The notes beneath the pieces were generated by a model that was not told the DNA's origin, did no database searches, and worked only from the letters and a program-made list of their open reading frames with translations. DNA of 34,694 nt from Paracoccus versutus (GTDB lineage: Bacteria; Pseudomonadota; Alphaproteobacteria; Rhodobacterales; Rhodobacteraceae): assembly GCF_000763885.1 (NCBI RefSeq), contig NZ_JRKO01000053.1, forward strand, positions 1-34,694. Reading direction: 5' to 3'. Shown here in pieces: positions 23,316-31,622 of this stretch. The position numbers were made by a program, and so were the translations under genes. Each line of letters opens with the position of its first letter. Position 1 is the stretch's first letter.

Positions 23316-24287
23316 ATGAAGGACCATGCGCCGCGCACGCCCCTGCGGGCCATCAACTGGAACCGGCTGGAGGACGAGAAGGACCTGGAGGTCTGGAACC
23401 GGCTGACGGTGAACTTCTGGCTGCCCGAGAAGGTGCCGCTGTCGAACGACGTGCAGAGCTGGGCCACGCTGCGCCCCGAGGAGCGCGAGCTGACCATCCG
23501 CGTCTTTACCGGGCTGACGCTTCTGGACACGATCCAGAACACCCTGGGCGCGCCGGCGATGATGCCCGATGCGATCACCCCGCATGAGGAGGCGGTGCTG
23601 TCCAACATCGCCTTCATGGAGGCGGTGCATGCGCGCAGCTATTCCTCGATCTTCTCGACCCTGTGCCTGACGCCCGAGGTGGACGCGGCCTTTCGCTGGG
23701 CCGAGGAGAACCCGCACCTGCAGCAGAAGGCGCGGCTGGTGCTGGAGGAATACAAGGCCGGCTCGGACCCGCTGAAGCGCAAGATCGCCAGCGTGTTCCT
23801 GGAGAGCTTCCTGTTCTATTCCGGCTTCTACCTGCCGATGTACTGGTCGAGCCGCGCCAAGCTGACCAATACCGCCGACCTGATCCGGCTGATCATCCGC
23901 GACGAGGCGGTGCATGGCTATTACATCGGCTACAAGTACCAGCGCGGGCTGGAGCGGCTGGGCGAGGCCGAGCGCGCGGCGCTGAAGGATTTCGCCTTCT
24001 CGCTGATTTTCGATCTCTACGACGTCGAGGCGAAATACACCGCCGAGCTTTACGACGGCATCGGCCTGACCGAGGACGTGAAGGCTTTCCTGCATTACAA
24101 TGCCAACAAGGCGCTGCAGAACCTGGGCTACGAGGCACTGTTCCCGCCCCAGGCCTGCGAGGTCAACCCGGCGATCCTGGCCGCGCTGTCGCCCGACAGC
24201 GAGAACCACGATTTCTTCAGCGGCTCGGGGTCGAGCTATGTCATCGGCAAGGCGGTCGCGACCGAGGACGAGGACTGGGACTTCTAG
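23316..24287 (+). CDS. nrdF: Class Ib ribonucleotide reductase, beta subunit NrdF
   Basis: A 323-residue radical-generating subunit. The metal ligands and radical tyrosine are recognisable: D71 (LLDTIQN), E102 and H105 (FMEAVHARSY), Y109 as the radical tyrosine, E163 (FLESF), E197 and H200 (RDEAVHGYY). In E. coli NrdF these are offset by 4-5 residues. The gene starts at the ATG 63 bases after the nrdE stop. Its stop codon overlaps the stop of the convergent transporter gene (24284-24287). The metal in vivo is probably manganese. Confidence 0.96.
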   Translation: MKDHAPRTPLRAINWNRLEDEKDLEVWNRLTVNFWLPEKVPLSNDVQSWATLRPEERELTIRVFTGLTLLDTIQNTLGAPAMMPDAITPHEEAVLSNIAFMEAVHARSYSSIFSTLCLTPEVDAAFRWAEENPHLQQKARLVLEEYKAGSDPLKRKIASVFLESFLFYSGFYLPMYWSSRAKLTNTADLIRLIIRDEAVHGYYIGYKYQRGLERLGEAERAALKDFAFSLIFDLYDVEAKYTAELYDGIGLTEDVKAFLHYNANKALQNLGYEALFPPQACEVNPAILAALSPDSENHDFFSGSGSSYVIGKAVATEDEDWDF

Positions 24288-25252
24288 GCGCGCGGGTTGC
24301 GCGCCAGCCGCTGCGCGATGGCCGAGCAGACCAGCAGCTGCGTCATGTGATAGACCATCACCGGCAGCACGATCGCCCCCACCGCCGCGGCCGGGAAGAT
24401 CGCCGTGGCGATAGGCAGCCCGCTGGCGAGGCTCTTGGTCGAGCCGCAGAAGAACAGCACCGCCCGGTCCTGGGGCGGCAGGCGGAACAGTCGCCCGACA
24501 CCGAGCATGGCGCCCATGACCAGCGCCAGCAGCAATGCCGTGACCAGGAAGCACAGCACCAGCCCCGGCAGCGGGATCGCCGACCAGATGCCCGCCACGG
24601 TGCCGGCGCCGAAGGCGGAATAGACGATGAGCAGGATCGAGCCGCGGTCCACCGCCATGGTCAGCAGCCGGTGGCGCTGGACGAAGCCGCCGATCCAGCG
24701 CCGCAGCAATTGCCCGGCGACGAAGGGCAAGAGGATCTGCACGGCGATCTTCTGGATGGCGTCGAGGCTGGCGCCGCCGCCGTCGTGGTGCAGCAGATGC
24801 GTGACCAGCAGCGGCGTCAGCACCACCCCCACCAGGTTCGACAGCGAGGCCGCGCAGATCGCCGCCGGCACGTTGCCGCCCGCGATCGAGGTGAAGGCGA
24901 TCGAGCTTTGCACCGTCGAGGGCAGCACGGCCAAAAACAGCAGCCCCAGCGTCAGCTCGGGGCCCAGGACGCCGCCGAACAGCGCGGCCAGCGCGATGCC
25001 CAGCACGGGAAACAGCGCATAGGTCGCGCCGAAGGTCAGGCCCTGGAGCCTGAGGTTCAAGAGCCCCGCCCGGACCGAAGCCGCATCGAGCTTGGCGCCG
25101 TAGAGGAAGAACAGCAGCGTCACCGCCCAGAAGGTCGCGCCGCGCAGGGCCTCGGCCGCCATGCCGCGGGCGGGCAGGAACACCCCCAGCAGCACCATGC
25201 CGACCAGCAGCAGCATGTAGGTGTCGATGCCGATCCGTTTCAATGCCTGCAT
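24284..25252 (-). CDS. Bile acid:sodium symporter-family transporter (YfeH-like)
   Basis: A 322-residue inner-membrane protein with about ten membrane segments. Family marks are FFLYGAKLDAASVRAGL near the start, AVLPSTVQSSIAFTSIAGGNVPAAICAASLSN in the middle and FFCGSTKSLASGLPIA near the end. These place it in the SBF-like/YfeH branch of the BASS family. The substrate is unknown; sodium-coupled uptake of an organic anion is likely. The start at 25252 (MQALKRIGIDTYML) fits the family. The frame is open further to 25330 without family resemblance. It is convergent with nrdF. Confidence 0.85.
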   Translation of the reverse strand: MQALKRIGIDTYMLLLVGMVLLGVFLPARGMAAEALRGATFWAVTLLFFLYGAKLDAASVRAGLLNLRLQGLTFGATYALFPVLGIALAALFGGVLGPELTLGLLFLAVLPSTVQSSIAFTSIAGGNVPAAICAASLSNLVGVVLTPLLVTHLLHHDGGGASLDAIQKIAVQILLPFVAGQLLRRWIGGFVQRHRLLTMAVDRGSILLIVYSAFGAGTVAGIWSAIPLPGLVLCFLVTALLLALVMGAMLGVGRLFRLPPQDRAVLFFCGSTKSLASGLPIATAIFPAAAVGAIVLPVMVYHMTQLLVCSAIAQRLARNPRA

Positions 25253-25370
25253 GGTCTTCCCCGTCGCGCGCCAGCCCCCTGTCTGATATACATCGCCGCC
25301 GGGCACAAGCCGGGCCCGGCCGGGCGCCATGAGGCTTGCCCTGTTGGCGAAAAACGGTCACAGCAGGATC

Positions 25371-26591
25371 ATGCCCGACCAAACCGTTCCGACCATGCGC
25401 CCCGCTTTTGCCCCCTGGCTGTCCCGCAGCAACGACGTGACCTCGGTCTTCCTGGCGGCGGGCCAGGTGCCCGGCCTGGTCAACCTTGCCGGCGGGCTGC
25501 CCGAGCCCTCGGTCTGGCCGGTCGCGGAACTGGCCGGACTGGCGGCCGAGGCGATCCGCAGCCACCCCGACGAAACGCTGGGCTATGGCCCGATCCCCGG
25601 CCTGCCGGCGCTGCGCGACCTGATCGCCGCCCGCTTCTCGACCGATGCGCTGCGGCTTTCGCGCGAGAACGTGCTGATCACCACCGGCGGCATGCAGGCG
25701 CTGGAGCTGATGGGCAAGGTGCTGCTGCAGCCCGGCGGGCTGGTCGCGGCGCAAAGCCCGGCCTATCTGGGCGCGCTCGACGCCTGGATGCCGCATGCGC
25801 CGCGCTATCGCCCGATGCGGATCGAGGGCAACGATTTCGACCCCCATGCCGCGCTGGCGGGGGCGCAATTCGCCTATACGGTGCCGAATTTCTCGAATCC
25901 CAGCGGCCGGCTGGTGGCCCTGCCCGAGCGGCAGGCGCTGGTCGCCGCCGCCCATGCCACCGGCACCTGGCTGATCGAGGACGACCCTTACGGCGCGCTT
26001 TACTACGAAGGCGAGCCCCTGCCGCGGCTGCTCGAACTGTCGGCGGGGGCGCGGCCCGGCCCCTATGACGGGCCGGTGGTCTACATGGGGTCGCTGTCCA
26101 AGGAGCTGGCGCCGGGGCTGCGCGTCGGCTGGGTGATCGCCGCGCCCGAGATGATCGCGGCGCTGGCCACCGCCAAGCAGGGCTCGGACATGTGTTCCAG
26201 CGGCTTGTCGCAGATGCTGGCGCTGCGCGCGCTGCAGGCGGGGATCACCGACCGCATCCGCCCCGAGGTGCTGGCGATCTATCGCGCCCGGCGCGACGCG
26301 CTGTGCGCCGCCATGCAGGCGCATCTGGCGGGCGACCTGGACTGGCAGGTGCCGGTGGGCGGCATGTTCGTCTGGGCCACGGCGCGCGATCCGCGGCTGG
26401 ACACCGACCGGCTGCTGCATCATGCGATGGCCGAGGGGGTCTGCATCTCGCCCTCAAGCGTCTTCGACCCCGAGGGGCTGGACCGCCGTTCGCTGCGGCT
26501 GAACTTTACCCTGAACCCGCCCGAGCGGCTGGAAGAGGGCTGCCGCCGCCTGGCCCGCGCCATCCGCGCCGCGCTGGCCGAGACGGGCTGA
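25371..26591 (+). CDS. PLP-dependent aminotransferase (class I, 2-aminoadipate / LysN-like)
   Basis: A 406-residue aminotransferase of fold type I. The substrate-side motif is LAGGLPEP (about residues 40-47). TTGGMQALELMGKVLL marks the cofactor-binding region, and VPNFSNPSGR, LIEDDPYGALYY and YMGSLSKELAPGLRVGW (with the PLP lysine) are conserved. The pattern matches the LysN/ARO8-like group acting on 2-aminoadipate, branched-chain or aromatic amino acids. It lacks an N-terminal GntR domain, so it is not a MocR regulator. The ATG at 25371 has CAGGA upstream; an in-frame ATG at 25329 is less likely. Confidence 0.86.
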   Translation: MPDQTVPTMRPAFAPWLSRSNDVTSVFLAAGQVPGLVNLAGGLPEPSVWPVAELAGLAAEAIRSHPDETLGYGPIPGLPALRDLIAARFSTDALRLSRENVLITTGGMQALELMGKVLLQPGGLVAAQSPAYLGALDAWMPHAPRYRPMRIEGNDFDPHAALAGAQFAYTVPNFSNPSGRLVALPERQALVAAAHATGTWLIEDDPYGALYYEGEPLPRLLELSAGARPGPYDGPVVYMGSLSKELAPGLRVGWVIAAPEMIAALATAKQGSDMCSSGLSQMLALRALQAGITDRIRPEVLAIYRARRDALCAAMQAHLAGDLDWQVPVGGMFVWATARDPRLDTDRLLHHAMAEGVCISPSSVFDPEGLDRRSLRLNFTLNPPERLEEGCRRLARAIRAALAETG

Positions 26592-26625
26592 ACCGGCCCG
26601 TCACACTGCCGCGTCTGACCGCCCG

Positions 26626-28401
26626 TCAGACCGGCCAGACCAGCAGGATCAGCGGCACGCCGGTCAGCACCACCAGCGCCGACAGCGGCGCCCCCAGCCG
26701 GGCGTAATCGCCAAAGCGATAGCCGCCCGGCCCCATCACCAGCGTGTTGCACTGATGCCCGATGGGGGTCAGGAAATCGCAGCCTGCCCCCACCGCCACC
26801 GCCATCAGGAAGGCATCGGGCCGATAGCCAAGCTGGTCGGCAAAGGTCGCGGCGATGGGGGCCATGACCAGCACGGTCGCGGCATTGTTCAGGAAGGGCG
26901 TGACCGCCATGGCCGTGACCAGGATCAGCGTCACCGCGCCCCAGACCGGCAGGCCCGTCGCCGCCTGCGACAGCCACGCGCCCAGCAGGTCGGTCACGCC
27001 GGTCTTTTGCAGCGCCTCGCTGACCGGGATCAGCGCGCCCAGCATGATCAGGATCGGCCATTCGATGGCCTCATAGGCTTCCTCGGCGCTGATCGCGCCG
27101 GTCAGGATCATCAGCACGGCGGCGGCGAAGAAGGCGACGGCGACCGGCACCAGCCCCGCCGCCGTCGCCGTCATGGCGACCGCCAGGATCAGCACCGGCA
27201 GCAATTGCTTGCGCACCCCGCCCAGCCGGATATGGCGCTCGGCCAGGGGCAGCAGGCCCAGCACGCGCATCCGCTCGGGCAACAGCTCGATCGGCCCCTG
27301 CACCAGCAGCACGTCGCCCGCCGCCAGCACCGTCCGGCTGAGCCGCTGCGTCATGCGATGCCCGGCGCGCGAAATGGCGATCAGGTTCACGCCATGCTGG
27401 TCGAACAGCGCGATCCGCCCCACCGTCTGGCCGACCAGAAGCGAGGCCGGCGCGATCACCGCCTCGATCACGCCGATCTTGTCGGCCGGCAGCCCCTCTT
27501 CGGCCGCCGCATCCTGCCGGGTCAGCTCCATGCCCAGCTTGGTCACGGCGCGTTCCAGCGCATTCGGCTCGCCGCGCAACAGCAGGGTGTCGCCCATCTC
27601 GATCACGGTGTCGGGCAGCGTCACCGCGCGGCGCGCGCCGCCGCGGATCAGCCCGGTCACGGCCACCTCGCCATCGACGGCGCTGAGATACTCGCCCACC
27701 GTCATGCCGACGATGCCGGCGCCCTCGGGGACGGTGGCCTCGGTGTGATAGTCGCTGATGTTCACCGCCTCGCTCAGCGAGGCCGTCGCACGGCGGTCGC
27801 GCGGCAGCAGCCGATGGGCGAAAAGCAGGAAGACCAGCCCCACCAGCGACAGGCCGAGGCCGACCGGCGCATAGTCGAACATGGTGAAGGGCTGGCCCGT
27901 CATCTGCTCGCGCACCCGCGAGACGATGATGTTGGGCGAGGTGCCGACCAGCGTGATCAGCCCGCCCAGGAGCGAGCCGAAGGCCATCGGCATCAGATAG
28001 GCCGAGGGCGAATGCCCCGAGCGCCGCGCCATCTTCAGCGCCGCCGGCATCAGCATGGCCAGCGCGCCGATGTTCTTGACCAGCGCCGACAGGCCCGTGA
28101 CCGAGCCGACCAGCACCAGAAGCTGCCAGCGCAGGGTCCGCAACCGCCCGAGCATCCGGCGCATCACCGCCTCGATCACGCCCGAGCGCGAGATGCCGGC
28201 GCTGACCACCAGCGCGCTGCCGACGATGATGACGATGTCGTCGCTGAAGCCGCGGAACGCCTCCTCCGGCTTGACCGTGCCGGCCAGCAGCGAGGCCAGC
28301 AGCGCGATCATCGCCACCACGTCGTAGCGCAGCCGCCCCCAGACGAACAGCGCCATCATCGCGCAAAGGATCAGCACGGCCAGGATCTGCGGCATGGCCA
28401 T
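26626..28401 (-). CDS. SLC13/DASS-family permease with two central TrkA-C domains
   Basis: A 591-residue inner-membrane transporter. Two hydrophobic halves, each with an SLC13-type hairpin (NIGALAMLMP with TLVGTSPNIIV; FLNNAATVLVMAP with LTPIGHQCNTLVMGPG), flank two regulatory TrkA-C-like domains in the middle. The second domain is roughly at 305-395. The architecture matches bacterial SAC1/YfbS-like anion permeases used for sulfate, citrate or other anions. The start ATG at 28401 has GGAAGG about 8 bases upstream. It is divergent from the B12 uptake operon. Its substrate cannot be told from sequence. Confidence 0.85.
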   Translation of the reverse strand: MAMPQILAVLILCAMMALFVWGRLRYDVVAMIALLASLLAGTVKPEEAFRGFSDDIVIIVGSALVVSAGISRSGVIEAVMRRMLGRLRTLRWQLLVLVGSVTGLSALVKNIGALAMLMPAALKMARRSGHSPSAYLMPMAFGSLLGGLITLVGTSPNIIVSRVREQMTGQPFTMFDYAPVGLGLSLVGLVFLLFAHRLLPRDRRATASLSEAVNISDYHTEATVPEGAGIVGMTVGEYLSAVDGEVAVTGLIRGGARRAVTLPDTVIEMGDTLLLRGEPNALERAVTKLGMELTRQDAAAEEGLPADKIGVIEAVIAPASLLVGQTVGRIALFDQHGVNLIAISRAGHRMTQRLSRTVLAAGDVLLVQGPIELLPERMRVLGLLPLAERHIRLGGVRKQLLPVLILAVAMTATAAGLVPVAVAFFAAAVLMILTGAISAEEAYEAIEWPILIMLGALIPVSEALQKTGVTDLLGAWLSQAATGLPVWGAVTLILVTAMAVTPFLNNAATVLVMAPIAATFADQLGYRPDAFLMAVAVGAGCDFLTPIGHQCNTLVMGPGGYRFGDYARLGAPLSALVVLTGVPLILLVWPV

Positions 28402-28507
28402 CGCTTGACCTTCCCTTCCGTCGGATACCTGACCCAATGCCGCGGCCCGGCGGGCGGTTCCGCGGCCGCGTTCCCGGACAGGTTGTCGCGGCGGCCGGGT
28501 GCCGGGT

Positions 28508-28547
28508 GCATTGCCGCTTGACAGCCGGCGCCCGGCTGCGGCAATGC
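28508..28547 (+). promoter_or_regulatory. Nested inverted repeat around a TTGACA box before the btu riboswitch
   Basis: A 10-base inverted repeat (28508-28517 with 28538-28547, arm GCATTGCCGC) encloses TTGAC and a further 6-base-pair stem (28523-28528 with 28532-28537, arm AGCCGG, loop CGC). The TTGACA at 28518-28523 is a perfect -35 element placed about 35 bases before the riboswitch. The -10 region 17-18 bases on (GCAATG) is weak. It is either the btuB promoter with an operator or a terminator-like hairpin. Confidence 0.45.
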
Positions 28548-28555
28548 GGGGCCGC

Positions 28556-28743
28556 TACGGTTCCGGCGGGCTTGCGCGCCGGATGAAAAGGGAACACCGG
28601 TGCGCCCGCCGGCCGCGATGCGGCCAGGGCAAGGCCGGGGCTGCCCCCGCAACTGTAAGCGGTGAGCGACGGTCGAACGTGCCACTGGGATCTCCTGGGA
28701 AGGCCGGCCTGAGCAGCGATCCGCGAGCCAGGAGACCTGCCGT
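28556..28743 (+). promoter_or_regulatory. Cobalamin riboswitch upstream of the B12 uptake operon
   Basis: Conserved blocks in order: CGGTTCCGGCGGGC, GGGAACACCGGTG, GCTGCCCCCGCAACTGTAAGCGGTGAGCGAC with TGCCACTG near 28680, GGGAAGGCCGGCC, and GCCAGGAGACCTGCC ending near 28741. It matches the AdoCbl riboswitch closely. The gene behind it is btuB, the classic target. When cobalamin is bound, translation or transcription of the importer should fall. Confidence 0.95.
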
Positions 28744-28830
28744 GGCGATCACCCATTTCCGGCGCGGGGCGCGTCTGGAAAGCGGCCGTTCCGCAGAGGT
28801 GACGATCGTCGTCTTGCGGTCGGGCCTGCC

Positions 28831-28888
28831 AGCCTTTCCGCAGGGCATTTCTGCAAATCGCGGGCCGCGGGCCCGTGCTGGAAAGGCT
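28831..28888 (+). promoter_or_regulatory. Ribosome-binding-site-sequestering structure of the btuB leader
   Basis: AGCCTTTCC (28831-28839) can pair perfectly with GGAAAGGCT (28880-28888), which contains the btuB ribosome-binding site. The enclosed bases form two small hairpins: GCAG/CTGC (28840-28854) and CGGGCC/GGCCCG (28861-28875, three-base loop). This makes a three-way junction. It is a likely expression platform acting on translation, with the ATG at 28894. Confidence 0.6.
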
Positions 28889-28893
28889 TTGGA

Positions 28894-30780
28894 ATGTTCA
28901 GAACTCCGGTTTCCCTGCTGGCCGCCACCGCCGCCCTGCTGCCGGCGACCGCCACCGGCCAGGAAGGCTATCGCCTGGACGAGGTGGTGATCTCGGGCGG
29001 GCTGACCGCCGTGGCCGAGGGCGGCTATGCCCGCGCCCATACCGTGCTGACCGCCGCCGAGATCGAAGCCAGGGGCATCGCCACCGTTCAGGACGCGCTG
29101 CGCGCCGTGCCGGGGGTTTCGGTCTCGGCCACCGGCTCGACCTTCACCCAGGTCCGCATCCGCGGCGGCGAGGGCAACCACACGCTGATCCTGATCGACG
29201 GGATCGAGGCGACGGGCGGGGCCGACGAATACATCCTGTCCGGGCTGGAGACCGCCAATATCGAACGCATCGAGGTGCTGCGCGGGCCGCAATCGGTCTA
29301 TTACGGCTCGAACGCCTCGGCGGGCGTCATCAATATCATCACCCGCAAGGGCGGGCCGGGGCTGCATTACGGCGGCTCGGTCGAGCTGGGCAACGGCGCC
29401 GCCGCCTCGGCCCATGTCAGCCAGCGCGGCGCGCAGGGCGGGATCGCGCTGACCCTCTCGGCGCGGGACGACCACGGCTATGACCAGTCGGGCGACGGCG
29501 GCGAAAAGGACGGGACCAACCGCAAGACCATCGGGCTTTCGGGCGACTGGCAGATCGGCGAGGATCTGCGCCTGGGCACCACCCTGCGCCGCGCGAAGGA
29601 GAAATACGATTACGATTCCACCAGTTGGTCCGCGACCAGCGCGCAGGAATATGTGGTGGACGACCCGCACAAATACAGCGAACGCGACGAGTTCCAGGGC
29701 GGGATCTGGGCCGAATATTCCATGCTGGGCGGCCGGCTGACGCATCGGCTGGACTATCAGAATACGATCTACAAGCAAAGCTCGGACGGCGGCCCGGTCA
29801 CGCGCGGCGAGACGCGCAAGCTGAAATACCGCGGCAGCTTCGGCATCGACGGCGCGGTGGCCGAGGCGTCGCACCTGCTGAACGTGCTGGCCGAGCGGCA
29901 AAGGGACGAAAGCTCCTCGGCCCCGGAAAACCGGCGCGAGATGACCTCGGTCGCGCTGGAATATCGCGGCTTCCTGGACAACGGGCTGGATGTCCAGGCC
30001 GGTGTCCGCCACGACGGCAACAAGGTGTTCGAGGACTTCACCAGCTGGAACCTGGGCCTGTCCTGGCATGTGCCGGACCGGCCCTTCCGCCTGCACGCCT
30101 CGGCCGGGACCGGGCTGGTCAACCCGTCCTATTTCGAGCTTTACGCCAATGCGGATTATGGCTCTTCGGTCTACCAGGGCAATCCGAACCTGAAGCCCGA
30201 AAAGAACCGCGGCTTCGACCTGGGCGTCGAGGCGCAACTTCCCAATGGCATGGGCGTGGTCGACGTCACCTATTTCAACGAAAAGCTGCGCGACGAGATC
30301 GAAAGCTATCTGGTCCGCACCGAGGGCGGCACCAGCTATTACAGCCATCGCAACCAGGCCGGCGAAAGCCCGCGCGAAGGGGTCGAGGTGACGGCCCGCA
30401 TCAAGGCGACCGACAGTCTGGATGTCGCGCTGAACTACACCTATCTGGACGCCCGCAACCCGGACGGCTCGGTCGAGGTGCGCCGGCCCCGGCATGAACT
30501 GGGCCTGTCGGCGACGCTGGCCGTCCTGGAAGGGCGTGGCGATGTCACGGCGGACATTCGCCATGTCTCGGGCAATTGGGATACGCAATATTGGGGCACC
30601 TACCCGACCCGCGAACTGCCCGCCCATACCGTGGTCAACCTGGCGGCGGGCTACGACCTGACCGCGAATCTCCGCGTGACCGGCCGCGTGGTGAACCTGT
30701 TCGACAAGGAGTATTCCGATGTCTGGGGCTATGCCTCGCAGGGCCGCACCCTTTACGCCGGCCTGACGGCGAAATGGTAA
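28894..30780 (+). CDS. btuB: TonB-dependent outer-membrane cobalamin receptor BtuB
   Basis: A 628-residue outer-membrane receptor. A signal peptide (about 1-22) is followed by a TonB-box-like stretch (DEVVISGG, about 29-36). The plug domain has VRIRGGEGNHTLILIDGIEA and IERIEVLRGPQSVYYGSNASAGVINIIT, and a 22-strand-type barrel ends in the aromatic W of LTAKW. The length fits BtuB. The riboswitch upstream and the btuFCD-like genes downstream support cobalamin uptake rather than siderophore transport. The stop overlaps the start of the next gene by 7 bases. Confidence 0.93.
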   Translation: MFRTPVSLLAATAALLPATATGQEGYRLDEVVISGGLTAVAEGGYARAHTVLTAAEIEARGIATVQDALRAVPGVSVSATGSTFTQVRIRGGEGNHTLILIDGIEATGGADEYILSGLETANIERIEVLRGPQSVYYGSNASAGVINIITRKGGPGLHYGGSVELGNGAAASAHVSQRGAQGGIALTLSARDDHGYDQSGDGGEKDGTNRKTIGLSGDWQIGEDLRLGTTLRRAKEKYDYDSTSWSATSAQEYVVDDPHKYSERDEFQGGIWAEYSMLGGRLTHRLDYQNTIYKQSSDGGPVTRGETRKLKYRGSFGIDGAVAEASHLLNVLAERQRDESSSAPENRREMTSVALEYRGFLDNGLDVQAGVRHDGNKVFEDFTSWNLGLSWHVPDRPFRLHASAGTGLVNPSYFELYANADYGSSVYQGNPNLKPEKNRGFDLGVEAQLPNGMGVVDVTYFNEKLRDEIESYLVRTEGGTSYYSHRNQAGESPREGVEVTARIKATDSLDVALNYTYLDARNPDGSVEVRRPRHELGLSATLAVLEGRGDVTADIRHVSGNWDTQYWGTYPTRELPAHTVVNLAAGYDLTANLRVTGRVVNLFDKEYSDVWGYASQGRTLYAGLTAKW

Positions 30781-31622
30781 GGCGGCTCGGCCTTGTCGCC
30801 GGCCTTCTGGCCGGCCTGATCCTGCCGGGATTTTTCCAGCCCGCCGCGGCCGAGCCGCCGCGCCGGGTGCTGTCGATGAACCTCTGCACCGACCAGCTGG
30901 CGATGATGCTGGCGGCGCCGGGCCAGCTGGTCTCGGTTTCCTATCTGGCGCAGGATCCCAGCGCCTCGGCCATGGCGGCCGAGGCCGGCCGCCTGCCCGT
31001 CAACCATGGCCTGGCCGAGGAAATCTTCCTGATGCGGCCCGATCTGGTGCTGGCCGGGGCATGGTCCACGCCCGAGACCATCCGGCTGCTCGACCGCCTG
31101 AACATCCCGGTCGAGGTGTTCCCGATCGAGATCGACATTGCCGGCATCCGCGCCAATATCCGCCGCATGGGCGCGGTGCTGGGCCGCGAGGCCCAGGCCC
31201 GCGCCATGCTCGCGCGCTTCGACGCCGACCTGGCGCGGCTTTCGGATGCGCAGGGCCCGCGGCCGCGCGCCGCGCTCTATGCCGCGAACGGCTACAGCTC
31301 GGGCTCGGACAGCCTGGCGGGCGAGATCGTGGCGCTGGCCGGCTTCGACAATGTCGCCGACGAACTCGGCCTGCCCTCGGGCGGGGTGCTGCCGCTGGAA
31401 ACGCTGCTGCTTTCCGACCCCGACCTGCTGGTCGAGGGCCGCCGCTATGCCGGGCATGCCCGCGCGCAGGAGGTGCTGGACCACCCGGCGCTGAAGGCGC
31501 TGGCCCGCGGCAGGCCGGCCGAGGTCATGTCCGATCCCGATTGGGTCTGCGGCAATCCGCATATCCTGCGCGCCGTCTCGCAGCTGCGCGACGCGCGCCT
31601 TGCCTTGCAGGCCCGGCCATGA
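30774..31622 (+). CDS. btuF: Periplasmic cobalamin-binding protein BtuF-like
   Basis: A 282-residue periplasmic binding protein with a signal peptide of about 26 residues (hydrophobic LGLVAGLLAGLILPGFF, cleavage after AAA). There is no lipobox cysteine at the cleavage site. Stretches typical of the BtuF/FepB class III binding fold are VLSMNLCTDQLAMMLAAP, RPDLVLAGAWSTPETIRLLD, and YAANGYSSGSDSLAGEIVALAGFDN. It begins within the last codons of btuB and ends in an ATGA overlap with the permease gene. It delivers B12 to the ABC transporter. Confidence 0.88.
   Translation: MVRRLGLVAGLLAGLILPGFFQPAAAEPPRRVLSMNLCTDQLAMMLAAPGQLVSVSYLAQDPSASAMAAEAGRLPVNHGLAEEIFLMRPDLVLAGAWSTPETIRLLDRLNIPVEVFPIEIDIAGIRANIRRMGAVLGREAQARAMLARFDADLARLSDAQGPRPRAALYAANGYSSGSDSLAGEIVALAGFDNVADELGLPSGGVLPLETLLLSDPDLLVEGRRYAGHARAQEVLDHPALKALARGRPAEVMSDPDWVCGNPHILRAVSQLRDARLALQARP

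Noticed and set aside
23184..26423. Open frame of more than 1000 codons antisense to nrdF and the aminotransferase
   Set aside because: It spans several well-supported genes on both strands and has no recognisable domains; it arises from codon bias.
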